From assembly GCF_014696225.1 (NCBI RefSeq), contig NZ_JACJPV010000040.1:1-34290 (forward strand): a stretch of DNA of 34,290 nt. The letters are read 5' to 3'. The stretch is from Anabaena sp. FACHB-1237. Its GTDB lineage: Bacteria; Cyanobacteriota; Cyanobacteriia; Cyanobacteriales; Nostocaceae. Of this stretch, positions 1-8,436 are shown in pieces (within the stretch, counting starts at the first letter, position 1; each line of letters begins with the position of its first letter). The notes below the pieces were generated by a model. It worked only from the letters and a program-made list of their open reading frames with translations. It did no database searches and was not told where the DNA came from. The position numbers were made by a program, and so were the translations under genes.

Positions 1-127
1 TATTATACAAATCTTGCCAAGTCGCTAAACCCCAATTATAGGTAAACCTAGCTATACCCGCGTGTTTAGCCATTAATATTTCTTGGGTTTTATTTAACTT
101 GAGTTTTGTTTTAATGGATAAAAGCAT
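1..127 (-). CDS. tnpB: TnpB-family RNA-guided endonuclease, N-terminal part only (runs off left edge)
   Basis: Read on the minus strand from an ATG at 127, the sequence gives about 42 residues starting MLLSIKTKLKLNKTQ and continuing through AKHAGIARFTYNWGLA, then leaves the window. This is the typical start of IS200/IS605/IS607-type TnpB proteins, including the conserved R-x-x-Y-N-W region. TnpB proteins are RNA-guided nucleases carried by these transposons; the RuvC and zinc-finger parts would lie outside the window, so I cannot say whether this copy is intact. The following 190 bp (128-318) hold no gene I recognise. The call rests on a short but characteristic N-terminus. Confidence 0.72.
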   Translation of the reverse strand, partial: MLLSIKTKLKLNKTQEILMAKHAGIARFTYNWGLATWQDLYN

Positions 128-318
128 GAGATGCTCTCAACACTGTATTTCTTTATTGTCTAAGTTTGGCACATTTTGTTTAATTTTTTAGCTAATTCAT
201 GAGAGTTATACATCAAATACTGATGAGCTTTATCTAGTTCTGTATAGGTTTGTCTATGAAACTGTCAACTTAGGACAAGCTCATAGAACCACAACAACCG
301 GAGGATTTACCGAAAATC

Positions 319-852
319 ATGCACTGGTTAAACTGGTACACTGCTATGTGTTTTAACCAAATGCTTAACCGTAGCGGACATTTTTGGGAAAAGCGTTATC
401 ACAGTACAGGTTTTGCGAATACTGACAAAAAACGCGCTTTAAATACTTTGCGTTATATTCATGCTAATCCTAAAGCGGCAGGTGTGCAACAAGGATTATT
501 TTATGATTTTAGTAATTATGGTGTTCACGATAGGTTAGGTAATGATGGTATCACAACTTGGCATCCAGCTTTTTTATCGTTAGGACAAACTTTAGAAGAA
601 TGTGCTGCAAAATATCGCGGTTTCTGTAAAAAATATCGTCCCCAACCTAAACCGGAAAAACGCAACCGTTGGGGAAGTCGGTTGTTATCGGGGATGAAAC
701 CACAACGAAAAGGTAAGAAGTCTTCCCCAGGACAGTTAAAGCTGTTTTGGGATGAGTTAAATTTTGATAATGAGGAAATACAAGAAGTAGCAACAAGATT
801 TGTTAAAGCTAATTGTTATAATGCAAATCCTAACTCGTCAAAATCAGGATAA
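319..852 (+). pseudogene. REP-associated tyrosine transposase (Y1/TnpA_REP family), N-terminus missing
   Basis: The 177-aa frame matches the C-terminal half of REP-associated (RAYT, IS200-like Y1) transposases: MHWLNWYTAMCFN, then RSGHFWEKRYHST and LRYIHANPKAAGV, which are the family's hallmark blocks. The catalytic tyrosine region (WYTAMCFN) is present. The usual N-terminal part of roughly 90 residues with the HUH metal-binding motif is absent: the frame is open upstream only to a TAG at 271-273 and that stretch has no HUH. So this is a 5'-truncated, presumably inactive copy. Its last codons and TAA stop lie inside a REP-like repeat (837-876). RAYTs are single-copy housekeeping-like transposases that mobilise REP palindromes. 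Confidence 0.75.
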
Positions 853-876
853 CCAGGATTTGAGGATTTTCAGGAT
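837..876. repeat. REP/MITE-like arm at the 3' end of the RAYT
   Basis: The 40 bp starting GTCAAAATCAGGAT closely match the left arm of the 21231-21416 element (GTCAGAATCAGCAT, then the shared block CCAGGATTTGAGGATTT and CAGGAT). It overlaps the end of the transposase frame and supplies its stop codon. No matching right arm is seen before the kinase gene, so this is a single arm. Confidence 0.55.
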
Positions 877-1027
877 GATAAAACTCGTATTAGTCTTTAT
901 TGTACTACAGGATTTTTCACCTTGTTTGGAAAAACCGAGTACCAGGTAACGAAAACCCAGAACCCGCAAGACTTCGTACCAAATCACCTGTTAACAAATC
1001 TTAATAATTTTTTGTAACCCTTAAATG

Positions 1028-2398
1028 TTACACTTTACAAGTCTCGACGCGAGAAAAGAAAGAGTTTATTTCATCAAACAACCAAGGTAAAGGTGTAATA
1101 GGTGTAATAAAAGGTGATTTGTGGTAGGTGATCCCTGGGAGGTGGCCTTCTGGTGCTTTTATATCAAAAGTAATATTGCTGTAGTACAACCATCTTCCTC
1201 CTTTTATCCATCCTACTTTGTCAAAGAACTTCTGCCAAATATCCCAGTTATATTCTCTCGTTCCCCCTAAACCTTGATAAATCCGTTTCTGTACAGAAAA
1301 CCCAAATCTACCATTACTGTATTTTACCCATAATTGGTCAATGGTGCGAAGGTCTGCACAGGGAAAATTATCAGGAAAATTATAAATGTGTTCATCATCT
1401 AACCAACCTTCTTTTTCCCGTTTTGCAACTGCTAACATTACCCTTCTTGTTTCCTCATCCGCTTCTTTCCATTTTCCTCCTTTGAGGTAGTCACGCAGTT
1501 TGCTATAATCCATTCCTACATCTGATTTTAATTCTACCTCTCCTGGGTTTCCACTACTAACTAAACCCAAATTTTCTCGAAACTTTAAAACCGTCGCAGT
1601 GCGTCTTTCCGGTTCTATTTCCATCCCTGCTAAAATAGCATCATTTACCCTCTGACTAATACCAGAATTATAATGTTTAGGTGCAGGTAAAATTACAGGA
1701 GGTTCATCATATTTCCGGTTAAGTGCGGGTACAGGACTAACTTCTCCCTCTTTTTTCAGTCCATTAGCTGTTAATAAATAATATAAAGTAGCAGCTAAAG
1801 CATAAACATCTGTATGAGATCCAAAATTACCTTGACGACGATATTGTTCAATAGGTGCATAACCTTCTGTTAAAGAAGCTGTCATGCTTTTTGTAGCAAT
1901 ACTGCGAGTTAAACCAAAATCAATTAAAACTGCTTCTTGTTGATTTTGACGTAATAAAATATTTTGGGGTTTAATATCGCGGTGTAATTGTCCTTTATTG
2001 TGGATATACTCTAAAGATTGACCAATTTGATCTATATATAATAGTGCTTCACTTTCTGATAATTGTCCTTTGCTTTGCACATACTTAAATAAAGTCATTC
2101 CATCAATATATTCCATTACCACGCCAAAAAGTTGACCTTCTTGGATAACTTCATAAACCTTGACAATATGTTTATGCTCAAAACCTTTAATTGTCAATGC
2201 TTCGTTAATAAACTTAACCTGTTGTTCTGCAAAGTCTTCTTGCAATTGCATGGTAGAGTTAAGGGTTTTAATGGCGTATAATTTACCAGTGCTAGGTTCT
2301 AACGCTTTGTAGGTGATGCCAAAACCACCTTGTCCTAAAACGCTTTGAATGGTAAATCTACCGTTGTTTATTGGTTGTCCTGGTTGCCAAATTATCAT
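1028..2398 (-). CDS. Serine/threonine protein kinase with C-terminal GUN4 domain
   Basis: 456 aa. The N-terminal ~285 residues are a complete Hanks-type kinase: glycine loop G22-x-G24-x-x-G27, ATP lysine K44 (AIK), catalytic HRD 139-141 with D141 and N146, DFG 160-162, and an activation segment ending in the GYAPIEQY block typical of cyanobacterial kinases. Residues ~297-440 (DYSKLRDYLKGGKWKEAD onward, with LRTIDQLWVKYSNGRFGFS) are a GUN4 domain, which in the free-standing protein binds Mg-protoporphyrin and stimulates Mg-chelatase. The fusion suggests a kinase controlled by tetrapyrrole binding; that is inference. All key kinase residues are present, so it should be active. The start ATG is preceded by AAGGG. 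It stands alone, with a toxin-antitoxin remnant upstream and no operon partner. Confidence 0.92.
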   Translation of the reverse strand: MIIWQPGQPINNGRFTIQSVLGQGGFGITYKALEPSTGKLYAIKTLNSTMQLQEDFAEQQVKFINEALTIKGFEHKHIVKVYEVIQEGQLFGVVMEYIDGMTLFKYVQSKGQLSESEALLYIDQIGQSLEYIHNKGQLHRDIKPQNILLRQNQQEAVLIDFGLTRSIATKSMTASLTEGYAPIEQYRRQGNFGSHTDVYALAATLYYLLTANGLKKEGEVSPVPALNRKYDEPPVILPAPKHYNSGISQRVNDAILAGMEIEPERRTATVLKFRENLGLVSSGNPGEVELKSDVGMDYSKLRDYLKGGKWKEADEETRRVMLAVAKREKEGWLDDEHIYNFPDNFPCADLRTIDQLWVKYSNGRFGFSVQKRIYQGLGGTREYNWDIWQKFFDKVGWIKGGRWLYYSNITFDIKAPEGHLPGITYHKSPFITPITPLPWLFDEINSFFSRVETCKV

Positions 2399-2475
2399 AC
2401 CCTTGATCCTGCTCTGTGATTAATTTATTATACGAAGATGAGGATATTATTCGTCAATAATAAAGACATATTAAG

Positions 2476-2670
2476 CTACTCCATAACCAGTATAAGGGCG
2501 TTTGTAAGGAGGTTGTAAACCAAAGACAATATCCTGAGATTTTGATGTGTTAGATAAAAGTCTTCTTTTTGTCTTCGGAGTGTAGCAAGTGCATTTAAAG
2601 ATTCTGCACACATTGGATGATTTGGTTGTGCTATTCTCAAAATAATATTTGTGTCAATTAAATATGTCAC
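2476..2670 (-). pseudogene. PIN-domain toxin (VapC-like), 3'-truncated
   Basis: Reads from a GTG start (2668-2670): (V)TYLIDTNIILRIAQPNHPM and then LATLRRQKEDFYLTHQNL, the N-terminal half of a PIN nuclease with the first acidic residue in the IDTN motif. After QNL the expected continuation (IEFWNVATRP-type) is replaced by unrelated LRILSLVYNLLTNALILVME and a stop. At 64 aa it is about half the usual 130-140, and the other acidic active-site residues are missing. The GTG start overlaps the TAG stop of the antitoxin remnant upstream by one base, the classic coupled toxin-antitoxin layout. It is almost certainly inactive. Confidence 0.7.
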
Positions 2671-2779
2671 TAAATTTCCTCATCTTCATAAATACCTGCT
2701 CGACTAGCAGCATAATCAATGTGTCAGTAATTTTTTGCAATTCTTGAGAATGGGATTGTTGCCATGTTTGTAGGATCAT
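2670..2779 (-). pseudogene. Antitoxin partner of the PIN toxin, frameshifted
   Basis: From the ATG at 2777-2779 the frame reads MILQTWQQSHSQELQKITD, then goes out of phase. The shifted frame gives HIDYAASRAGIYEDEEI and a TAG stop at 2670-2672. That ending is characteristic of the small antitoxins encoded just before cyanobacterial PIN toxins. A single missing base near the GAC/CAC junction explains the break: the span is 110 nt, one short of a multiple of three. A programmed shift cannot be excluded from sequence alone, but the adjacent toxin is also broken, so decay is likelier. Confidence 0.6.
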
Positions 2780-2867
2780 AATTTTTGATAATGTGATTTT
2801 TCGCAGATTTTATTTTAGCACAATCTTGTAGGGTTATGGGGCAACCACGAAGTAGTTTACCTCTATA

Positions 2868-4181
2868 TTAAATGTTTTTACCCGTAATTGATAAACCTTC
2901 CACAATTAAAGAAGGTGTATAGCAAGAACCATTCCAATCTGCATCTGCTCCTAAATGGGTTACTTGTTTGAGAGCATGATAAACATTACCTGCTACCATT
3001 GTATCTTTGACCCTACCAATAATCTGGCCATTTTGCACACGATATCCTAAATCAATGTTGATGGAAAAATCACCGGATAACCCACTACTTCCACCTAACA
3101 TTTGATCAATTATTAAACCATCATCCAATTGATGAATTAAGTTTTGTAATGATAAATTACCCGGTTGAATGAGAAAGTTAAATAAACCAGGGGAAGGATA
3201 ACCACTTAAACCAGGGCGAAATCCGTTACCTGTACTACTGAGATTTAATTCTCTGCTAGTGGTGCGATCGCTATAAAAATGCTTCAAAACGCCCTGATCA
3301 ATAAATACTAATGACTGTGTAGGTTCACCTTCATCATCAAAGGGACAACTATAGGGACCTGCTTCCGGATCTTGATACAATGTCAACAGGGGGGAAATTA
3401 CTAGTGTATTTTGTCGTTCTACCCAAGGTGAGGATTTTTCTAAGATGTGTTTACCATTTAAAGCTGACTGTACTGTTCCCCATAACATATCAGCAGCTTT
3501 AGCTGTAAATAATACTGGAAAACGACCTTGAGGCGTGGGTACATTTTCTTTAGCCCAATGTAATCTTTGTAAAATTTGATTAGCTAATTTATGAGGATCT
3601 AGTTGAGAACGTTGAGTTTGTCCATCAGAAACACTCAAGAAGTCATCACCACGTATCCATTCAGCAGACATATAACAGCTAAGAGTAGTGTCACTATAAT
3701 ATGAATCTAAACCTTGACTATTAATAATTCTTGTGTTTTCCACATCACATTCCCAATCACTATGACAGAGAACATCGGAGTAAATATCACGAACGAGAGC
3801 GATCGCTTCTTTACCCCAATCTATTAGTGTTTCTACTGAAACAGATCGACCCAAGTTAGGATAAGATATACCAGCATGACTAGATAACTCTACGGTTTCT
3901 GGCTGATTTAATTGACTTAAAGCTAAAGCCTTATCTACCATACTTTGCGGTGTGACATCACCATAGGCTACAGTAAGTCCAGGTTTATTATTATACCAAA
4001 TTCGGAGGGCTATGCCTTCAGCTTGACTTGTTTCTAAAGTTTTTAGACGATTAGCTTCAAACAAAACTGGACGAGACAGCGATTGAGATTGATATACCTC
4101 TGCTGCTTCTGCACCGGACTTGAGAGCAAGTTCTAGCAGTGTTTCTGCGAGTATATTTTGTGACAAATTTCCAGAAGTCAT
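2868..4181 (-). CDS. pmbA: TldD/PmbA family protein, TldE (PmbA)-like
   Basis: 437 aa, the usual length for TldE/PmbA. It starts with LAETLLELALKSGAEAAEVYQSQS and has the family blocks FEANRLKTLETSQAEGIALRIW and, near the C-terminus, GGSSGLSGDFSINIDLGYRVQNG and VAGNVYHALKQV. TldD and TldE form a heterodimeric metalloprotease that trims unfolded peptides and matures some modified peptides; TldD carries the HExxxH zinc site and TldE does not. No HExxxH is visible here, which supports the TldE assignment. No TldD gene lies in the window, so the partner must be elsewhere. No convincing ribosome binding site precedes the ATG. Upstream is a 520-bp repeat-rich spacer. Confidence 0.88.
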   Translation of the reverse strand: MTSGNLSQNILAETLLELALKSGAEAAEVYQSQSLSRPVLFEANRLKTLETSQAEGIALRIWYNNKPGLTVAYGDVTPQSMVDKALALSQLNQPETVELSSHAGISYPNLGRSVSVETLIDWGKEAIALVRDIYSDVLCHSDWECDVENTRIINSQGLDSYYSDTTLSCYMSAEWIRGDDFLSVSDGQTQRSQLDPHKLANQILQRLHWAKENVPTPQGRFPVLFTAKAADMLWGTVQSALNGKHILEKSSPWVERQNTLVISPLLTLYQDPEAGPYSCPFDDEGEPTQSLVFIDQGVLKHFYSDRTTSRELNLSSTGNGFRPGLSGYPSPGLFNFLIQPGNLSLQNLIHQLDDGLIIDQMLGGSSGLSGDFSINIDLGYRVQNGQIIGRVKDTMVAGNVYHALKQVTHLGADADWNGSCYTPSLIVEGLSITGKNI

Positions 4182-4315
4182 AAAAAAAGGAGATCAAAGA
4201 GTCAGGAGTCAGTATTGGTAAAGCATGAGCTTATTAGTGTAAATTTAAGCTACAGATTTTACTAACCTACCCGCTTGGAACTTTTAGCATCGCGTAAGTG
4301 ATAGTTCCAGGCTAA

Positions 4316-4419
4316 TAAGCTGATGTGCAGCACTCACTGTATAACTAAAAAACCTAAAATTACTGTAGTGCAAGCATCTTGCTTGCATCTATTATCAAAA
4401 TTAAAAGCACAACAGCTTA
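4316..4419. mobile_element. 104-bp MITE, TAAGCT family, copy 1
   Basis: It begins TAAGCTGATGTGC and ends GCACAACAGCTTA, giving 13-bp imperfect terminal inverted repeats. The interior contains the small hairpin CAAGCA-TCT-TGCTTG. The same 104-bp layout recurs at 32209-32312 and 32383-32486, with a diverged copy near 30324-30400. It is non-coding. The terminal TA at both ends fits a TA target duplication, as seen clearly in the 32209 copy. Confidence 0.75.
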
Positions 4420-4420
4420 A

Positions 4421-4455
4421 CTAAAGTAAACTAAAGTAAACTAAAGTAAACTAAA
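4421..4455. repeat. 10-bp tandem repeat
   Basis: Three perfect copies of CTAAAGTAAA (4421-4450) plus a partial fourth copy, abutting the right end of the MITE. Such short tandem runs are common in filamentous cyanobacteria. No function is evident. Confidence 0.85.
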
Positions 4456-4510
4456 TAACGTAAAAAAGTTTTCTGGTTCTTTAGTCATCTTTATATGACT
4501 TTTGCTATTA

Positions 4511-4532
4511 GACTGGGAATTAATTCCCAGTC
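4511..4532. repeat. 22-bp perfect palindrome
   Basis: GACTGGGAAT followed by its exact reverse-complement half gives a perfect 22-bp palindrome with no loop. It lies in the 520-bp spacer between the Tab2-like gene and the TldE-like gene, both on the minus strand. It could form a cruciform or RNA hairpin, but there is no T-tract to make it a clear terminator. The rest of the spacer (4533-4701) shows nothing else I can name. Confidence 0.7.
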
Positions 4533-4701
4533 GGGCTGAGGGTTATACTGCTAAACCTGTACAGGGAGTTGGGAGTTAGAATTTCCCCTAAATCTACATT
4601 ATTTAGCTGATAGGTGACGAATAGATGATAAATTTATAACATAAGTGAGCGAGATACTCGCACTACTGATAATTAGCTCAAGGCTGATAGCTAGTAGCTT
4701 A

Positions 4702-5562
4702 TTACAAACTTATCTCTTGTAGCAACCAGAAACCAGCAAAAGTTTGTGATTGCGGATCTGATTGTACACCAATAAAATGTACTCCTTTCGCTTCTTGTTT
4801 AGCTATATCAAAACCCTTAGCTTGTAACAACAGTTCAGAGCTACGAATATTAGCAACTATCCAGCTTTCTGTTGCACCGGTTTCTAGGATTAATCTGTCT
4901 CCCTGGGTAGTATCAAACCGCAAATAAGCTAGTTCTAAACCAGACATCCAACCAGCGATGGGTAAAGCTCTAGGGGAAAAGATCAAAATTCCAGGAATTT
5001 TAGTTTCTGGAGCTAATTTTACCAAATCTAGGGGAAAAGCCTCGCCAAAACCAATTTCCCATTCTGGCATTTCCGCTAAGTCTGCTACTGTTAATGTGAC
5101 AAATGCCCATTGTTTCCCTTCTAAAGCATCTGGTAAGCGTTGTGGTAAGGGACGATCTAATCTTACAGAAGCACTACTTCCTCCTTGATATCCTTGTTCT
5201 TGAGGATATACTTCTTCCATTCGTTGTTTTATCCATTGATTGAGAACTAAAGTTTTACGGCTAGGTAAGGCAGGAATACCCACACCTTCGCAGGCTTTAG
5301 TAATCATGTTATTCATTTGTCGGCGGAAGAAGCGTATTTTAATTGGTGGTGATCCGGATTGAGAGATCGCTTCTTGTAATGCAGTGCGTAACCAACCAGA
5401 ATTTACCTCTGTACTCGGGCAATATTTAGCATAGCGAAATAAGGTATCTGTTTTAGTAGTTGTGTCCACAGGACTTTCACAGACTAACACTTCCCATACT
5501 TTTTTTTGATTTTCGTCCAAAATTGGACGGGAGTAAAAATCCAGTTCCCAAATACTGCCCAT
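4702..5562 (-). CDS. Tab2/Atab2-like RNA-binding protein
   Basis: 286 aa. It opens MGSIWELDFYSRPILDENQKK-VWEVLVCES, the signature of the Tab2/Atab2 family (DUF1092), and has the family blocks PIKIRFFRRQMNNMI, GIPALPSRKTLVLNQWI and a C-terminal GFDIAKQEAKGVHFIGVQSDP-FAGFWLLQ. In Chlamydomonas Tab2 is needed for translation of psaB mRNA, and Arabidopsis ATAB2 for photosystem I and II subunits; the cyanobacterial proteins are presumed to assist photosystem synthesis. Family assignment is strong; the role in this organism is by homology. It is monocistronic, with 519 bp of mostly repeat-bearing DNA upstream. Confidence 0.9.
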   Translation of the reverse strand: MGSIWELDFYSRPILDENQKKVWEVLVCESPVDTTTKTDTLFRYAKYCPSTEVNSGWLRTALQEAISQSGSPPIKIRFFRRQMNNMITKACEGVGIPALPSRKTLVLNQWIKQRMEEVYPQEQGYQGGSSASVRLDRPLPQRLPDALEGKQWAFVTLTVADLAEMPEWEIGFGEAFPLDLVKLAPETKIPGILIFSPRALPIAGWMSGLELAYLRFDTTQGDRLILETGATESWIVANIRSSELLLQAKGFDIAKQEAKGVHFIGVQSDPQSQTFAGFWLLQEISL

Positions 5563-5842
5563 GTTTTAGTTATCATAATCTGTAATTCTTTGATATTTTA
5601 CAGCAGAAGTTTGTGCTAGTCACCAGAAGATGAAGTTGTAAAATGACGCTAGTACTCATTTATTTTTATTTATATATATATAAATTGACACATTCAAATC
5701 CTCAACTTTTTGAAAAGTGCAGGGATCTTGTTGTTCATGTTATCAATAAGCGATCGCTATTTTCGTAGATTAACCACTAGATATAACTGTTACATTTTAT
5801 CAACTTAGCTTGTCAAGTTAATATGCTATTTAGATATTATCT

Positions 5843-5987
5843 GGACTTACGCAACTGGCACATTGGTAGGGTGCGGTTCGACGAGATCACCAACCACCTC
5901 AGACAGTATAAATCATGTAAATAACCAAATTGTTGATATCTGACGCACCCCACAACAGATTTTTTATTGTGACACTTGCGTAAGTCC
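5843..5987. mobile_element. 145-bp MITE, GGACTTACGCAA family, copy 1
   Basis: Terminal inverted repeats GGACTTACGCAA at 5843 and TTGCGTAAGTCC ending at 5987 are exact. Inside are a GGTGCG block and the CTGACGCACCC block shared with elements at 8437, 12481 and 14483. The pentamer ATTAT flanks both sides (5836-5840 and 5990-5994) and may be a target duplication, though AT richness weakens that. It is non-coding. The adjoining 5563-5842 stretch holds one HIP1 site and no gene I can support. Confidence 0.8.
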
Positions 5988-6081
5988 TCATTATAACTAA
6001 ATAAGAATTGTAGTTTATTTAACTTAAACTATTGCTTAAATTTATTTTTACCTTGACCTATTTTTTACCTTTTCATGACAG

Positions 6082-7320
6082 TTACCACTCACTAATTACT
6101 AAGTCATCTGCTAATAAAGTCTGTGCTGCTTCTAACATATAGGTAGAAATATCTTTCAAATCATCTCGATTGTCTAAATAGGTTTTTAATGCTTCCATAG
6201 GATCAATACTATTACTAGCATTTAATTCAGGAATACGAGGTTTAGCTAATTGACTGACTAATTCTGGTTGAATAGTATAACTATGAGCAGCATTTAAAGC
6301 ACTATGTAAACTAGCATTATGAATTAAATCCAACTGTTCTGAACGTAATTTGTAAATTAGTCTCACTACTACATCTTGAATATTATATCGAGCGATCGCC
6401 TCAATCAAAGCAGTTTGGGGATCTTCCTGTTTAGATAAATCTACTTCAATGGTTTTAAATACCCGCGCAGGTACAGGACAAAATTCCCATTGTGCTTTAC
6501 CTTTTTCCAACTCTACCATCACATAACCCTTTTCTTCTTTCTCCTCAGAAAAATCTACCCTTTCAATACTTCCAGGATAAATTACCGGAGGATCATTAGA
6601 CTTATTCAAATTCTGATGTTTATGAACATGGCCTAAAGCTACATAATCAAAACAAGGTCTGGTTAATAAAGATACTGGTAAAGTAAAACCTTTTCCCACT
6701 GCTAATAATCTTTCTGCTCCTAAAGTGGCATGATCAGCCATTAAATGTGCTAATAATATGGTAGGAATTTCAGGATCAAGACGACGAATTTCTCCTTCTA
6801 ACACAACATTTAATCTATCAGTTAATAAATTATTCACTTCTGATAAAGATAACCCATGAGTTTCTTGACGAGTCATCAAAGTAGAGCGAGTTAACCAAGG
6901 AAGAGTAATAACTTGAAGATCACCATTTTTAGTAGTAATACGATGAGTAGTTAAAGTATCTCCTACCACAAAACCTGGAACTCCTAAAGTGCGATAAATA
7001 TTTAAACTAGCACCTCCCAAACCATGAGAATGTAGATCATGATTTCCTACTAATAAAACTGTGGGAATATCTGCATCTACCAGTCGTCTAAATTGATTTG
7101 CAAATGCTTCTTGAACATAGGGCGCTGGGGTAGCATTAGGGAAAGCATCTCCACCAAAAACTACTAAGTCTACAGGTTCATTTAATGCTCTATCAATACA
7201 TAAAGATAGGGTTTGGACAAAATCTTCTAATCTGGTATTTTGTCCTGTTACAGGGTTAATACGTCCGTGAGAGAAACCACTACCAATGTGTATATCTGAA
7301 AGATGGAGAATTTTAATCAT
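6082..7320 (-). CDS. sbcD: SbcD/Mre11-like DNA repair exonuclease (metallophosphoesterase)
   Basis: 412 aa. All calcineurin-type metallophosphoesterase motifs are visible: D9-x-H11 in LSDIHIGS, G56-G-D58, G92-N-H-D95, A191-H192 and G230-H-V-H233. The order and spacing match SbcD/Mre11 nucleases, which cut DNA ends and hairpins together with the SMC-like ATPase SbcC/Rad50. The C-terminal ~150 residues resemble the SbcD capping region and bear no other known domain. No sbcC gene is adjacent, which is common in cyanobacteria where the two genes are often unlinked. The start ATG gives the motif I aspartate at residue 9, as usual. It is preceded by a tiny same-strand ORF after a 76-bp gap. Confidence 0.88.
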   Translation of the reverse strand: MIKILHLSDIHIGSGFSHGRINPVTGQNTRLEDFVQTLSLCIDRALNEPVDLVVFGGDAFPNATPAPYVQEAFANQFRRLVDADIPTVLLVGNHDLHSHGLGGASLNIYRTLGVPGFVVGDTLTTHRITTKNGDLQVITLPWLTRSTLMTRQETHGLSLSEVNNLLTDRLNVVLEGEIRRLDPEIPTILLAHLMADHATLGAERLLAVGKGFTLPVSLLTRPCFDYVALGHVHKHQNLNKSNDPPVIYPGSIERVDFSEEKEEKGYVMVELEKGKAQWEFCPVPARVFKTIEVDLSKQEDPQTALIEAIARYNIQDVVVRLIYKLRSEQLDLIHNASLHSALNAAHSYTIQPELVSQLAKPRIPELNASNSIDPMEALKTYLDNRDDLKDISTYMLEAAQTLLADDLVISEW

Positions 7321-7396
7321 AATATTAAGCAGTTAGGAGAAATAATTTTGATCATACACTTTGTATTTGATGGTTCTCTTGTAAATAATGCCATTT

Positions 7397-7567
7397 TTAA
7401 ATTAGTAATTCTTCTATTAAACCCGTATTTTCAGTATTTTTATTAATCAGTTCTTTTAATTTTAAATTAAGCAATATTTTTAATTGATCTTGTTTTTCCG
7501 TAGATAAAGATGCAAATTTCTGAGCGTTTTCTGGGCTAGTATCAATAGTGATTTGATGTTTCAACAT
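7397..7567 (-). CDS. Small hypothetical protein (56 aa)
   Basis: Minus-strand frame starting at the ATG on 7565-7567: MLKHQITIDTSPENAQKF, then LSTEKQDQLKILLNLKLKEL and a short acidic tail ending at a TAA. I recognise no named family. The composition (a short beta-like start followed by a Lys/Leu-rich amphipathic helix) resembles small cyanobacterial antitoxin-like proteins, but no toxin gene follows: the next gene downstream is sbcD. The coding frame looks natural rather than random. Treat as a probable small gene of unknown function. Confidence 0.5.
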   Translation of the reverse strand: MLKHQITIDTSPENAQKFASLSTEKQDQLKILLNLKLKELINKNTENTGLIEELLI

Positions 7568-7615
7568 AGTTTTTTTCTAATTTGAGAAACAACCATATTT
7601 TAATTATATCATAAG

Positions 7616-7682
7616 TTGACAATTGACAATTGACAATTGATAATTCTTTTATTTACCAATCACCAATCACCAATCACCAATC
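7616..7682. repeat. Two heptameric tandem repeat tracts (STRR type)
   Basis: TTGACAA-phase heptamers run three times from about 7616 to 7637, followed by four perfect copies of ACCAATC at 7655-7682. These short tandemly repeated repetitive sequences are typical of heterocystous cyanobacteria. They lie just beyond the 3' end of cysH. Confidence 0.85.
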
Positions 7683-7692
7683 ATCAAATCAA

Positions 7693-8403
7693 TTAAATGT
7701 GAATACCACACTCAGTTTTACCCGTACCTCTCCAACGGCCAGCGCGTTCATCTTCACCTTCACCTACCCTAGTTGTGATAGGTTCATCACCAATACTAGG
7801 ATAACCTTGATCGTGTAAAGGATTATAAATTACTTTGTGTTCGGCTACATACGCCCAACTTTGTTTGCGTGTCCAAGCTGCTAAAGGATTAATCTTTAAT
7901 CTGCTTTTACCATCTAATTCAAATATAGGCATATTTGCACGAGTTACAGCTTGATCCCTACGACGACCAGTAATCCAAGCAACGGTGTTTAGTTCATCTA
8001 AACCGCGTTGTAAAGGTTCAATCTTGGTGATTTCATGGAATTTAAGGATATCAGTATCCCAAAGTGCTTCACCAAATTTAGCAGCAAAGGCTTCTCTTGT
8101 GTCTACATCGAGATTTTTATAGGTTCTTAAATCAAGCCCGTATATTTCTACAACTTTACCCACTAATTCTAAAGTTTCTTTAAAGTGATAAAGAGTGTCT
8201 AAAAAAATGACTGGAGTGCGTGTACCCAGGGTTTTATAAAGAATGTCAGTTAAAATGATATCATCCACATTAAAAGCACTGGTTTGTACTAGTCCTGTGG
8301 GAATATTTTGTACAGACCAGGTGATAATTTCTGTAGGAGATGCACTTTCAAACTGCTCATTTAGTTGGTCTAGGTTAAATGTGGTAGATGGTACTGTGGT
8401 CAT
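7693..8403 (-). CDS. cysH: Phosphoadenylyl-sulfate (PAPS) reductase
   Basis: 236 aa. CysH reduces PAPS to sulfite and PAP with thioredoxin as electron donor, in assimilatory sulfate reduction in the cytoplasm. Family features seen: PVIFLDTLYHFKETL (P-loop-like nucleotide region), ITGRRRDQA, LKINPLAAWTRKQ and the C-terminal catalytic block ECGIHI with C232. There is no CC...CC cluster: C232 is the only cysteine. It therefore lacks the [4Fe-4S] of APS reductases and should be the PAPS-specific, thioredoxin-dependent type usual in cyanobacteria. It is relevant to the window as the sulfate branch delivering sulfite, parallel to the organosulfur island. A MITE sits about 33 bp upstream of the ATG and may affect its promoter. 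Confidence 0.93.
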   Translation of the reverse strand: MTTVPSTTFNLDQLNEQFESASPTEIITWSVQNIPTGLVQTSAFNVDDIILTDILYKTLGTRTPVIFLDTLYHFKETLELVGKVVEIYGLDLRTYKNLDVDTREAFAAKFGEALWDTDILKFHEITKIEPLQRGLDELNTVAWITGRRRDQAVTRANMPIFELDGKSRLKINPLAAWTRKQSWAYVAEHKVIYNPLHDQGYPSIGDEPITTRVGEGEDERAGRWRGTGKTECGIHI

Positions 8404-8436
8404 AATATTGTTCTACGCTAGGTTTTTTACTTTACA

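Noticed and set aside
7616..7682. Short regular repeats as CRISPR or regulatory iterons
   Set aside because: The units are 7 bp and directly abutting, matching the heptameric STRRs typical of filamentous cyanobacteria, with no spacers and no replication gene nearby.
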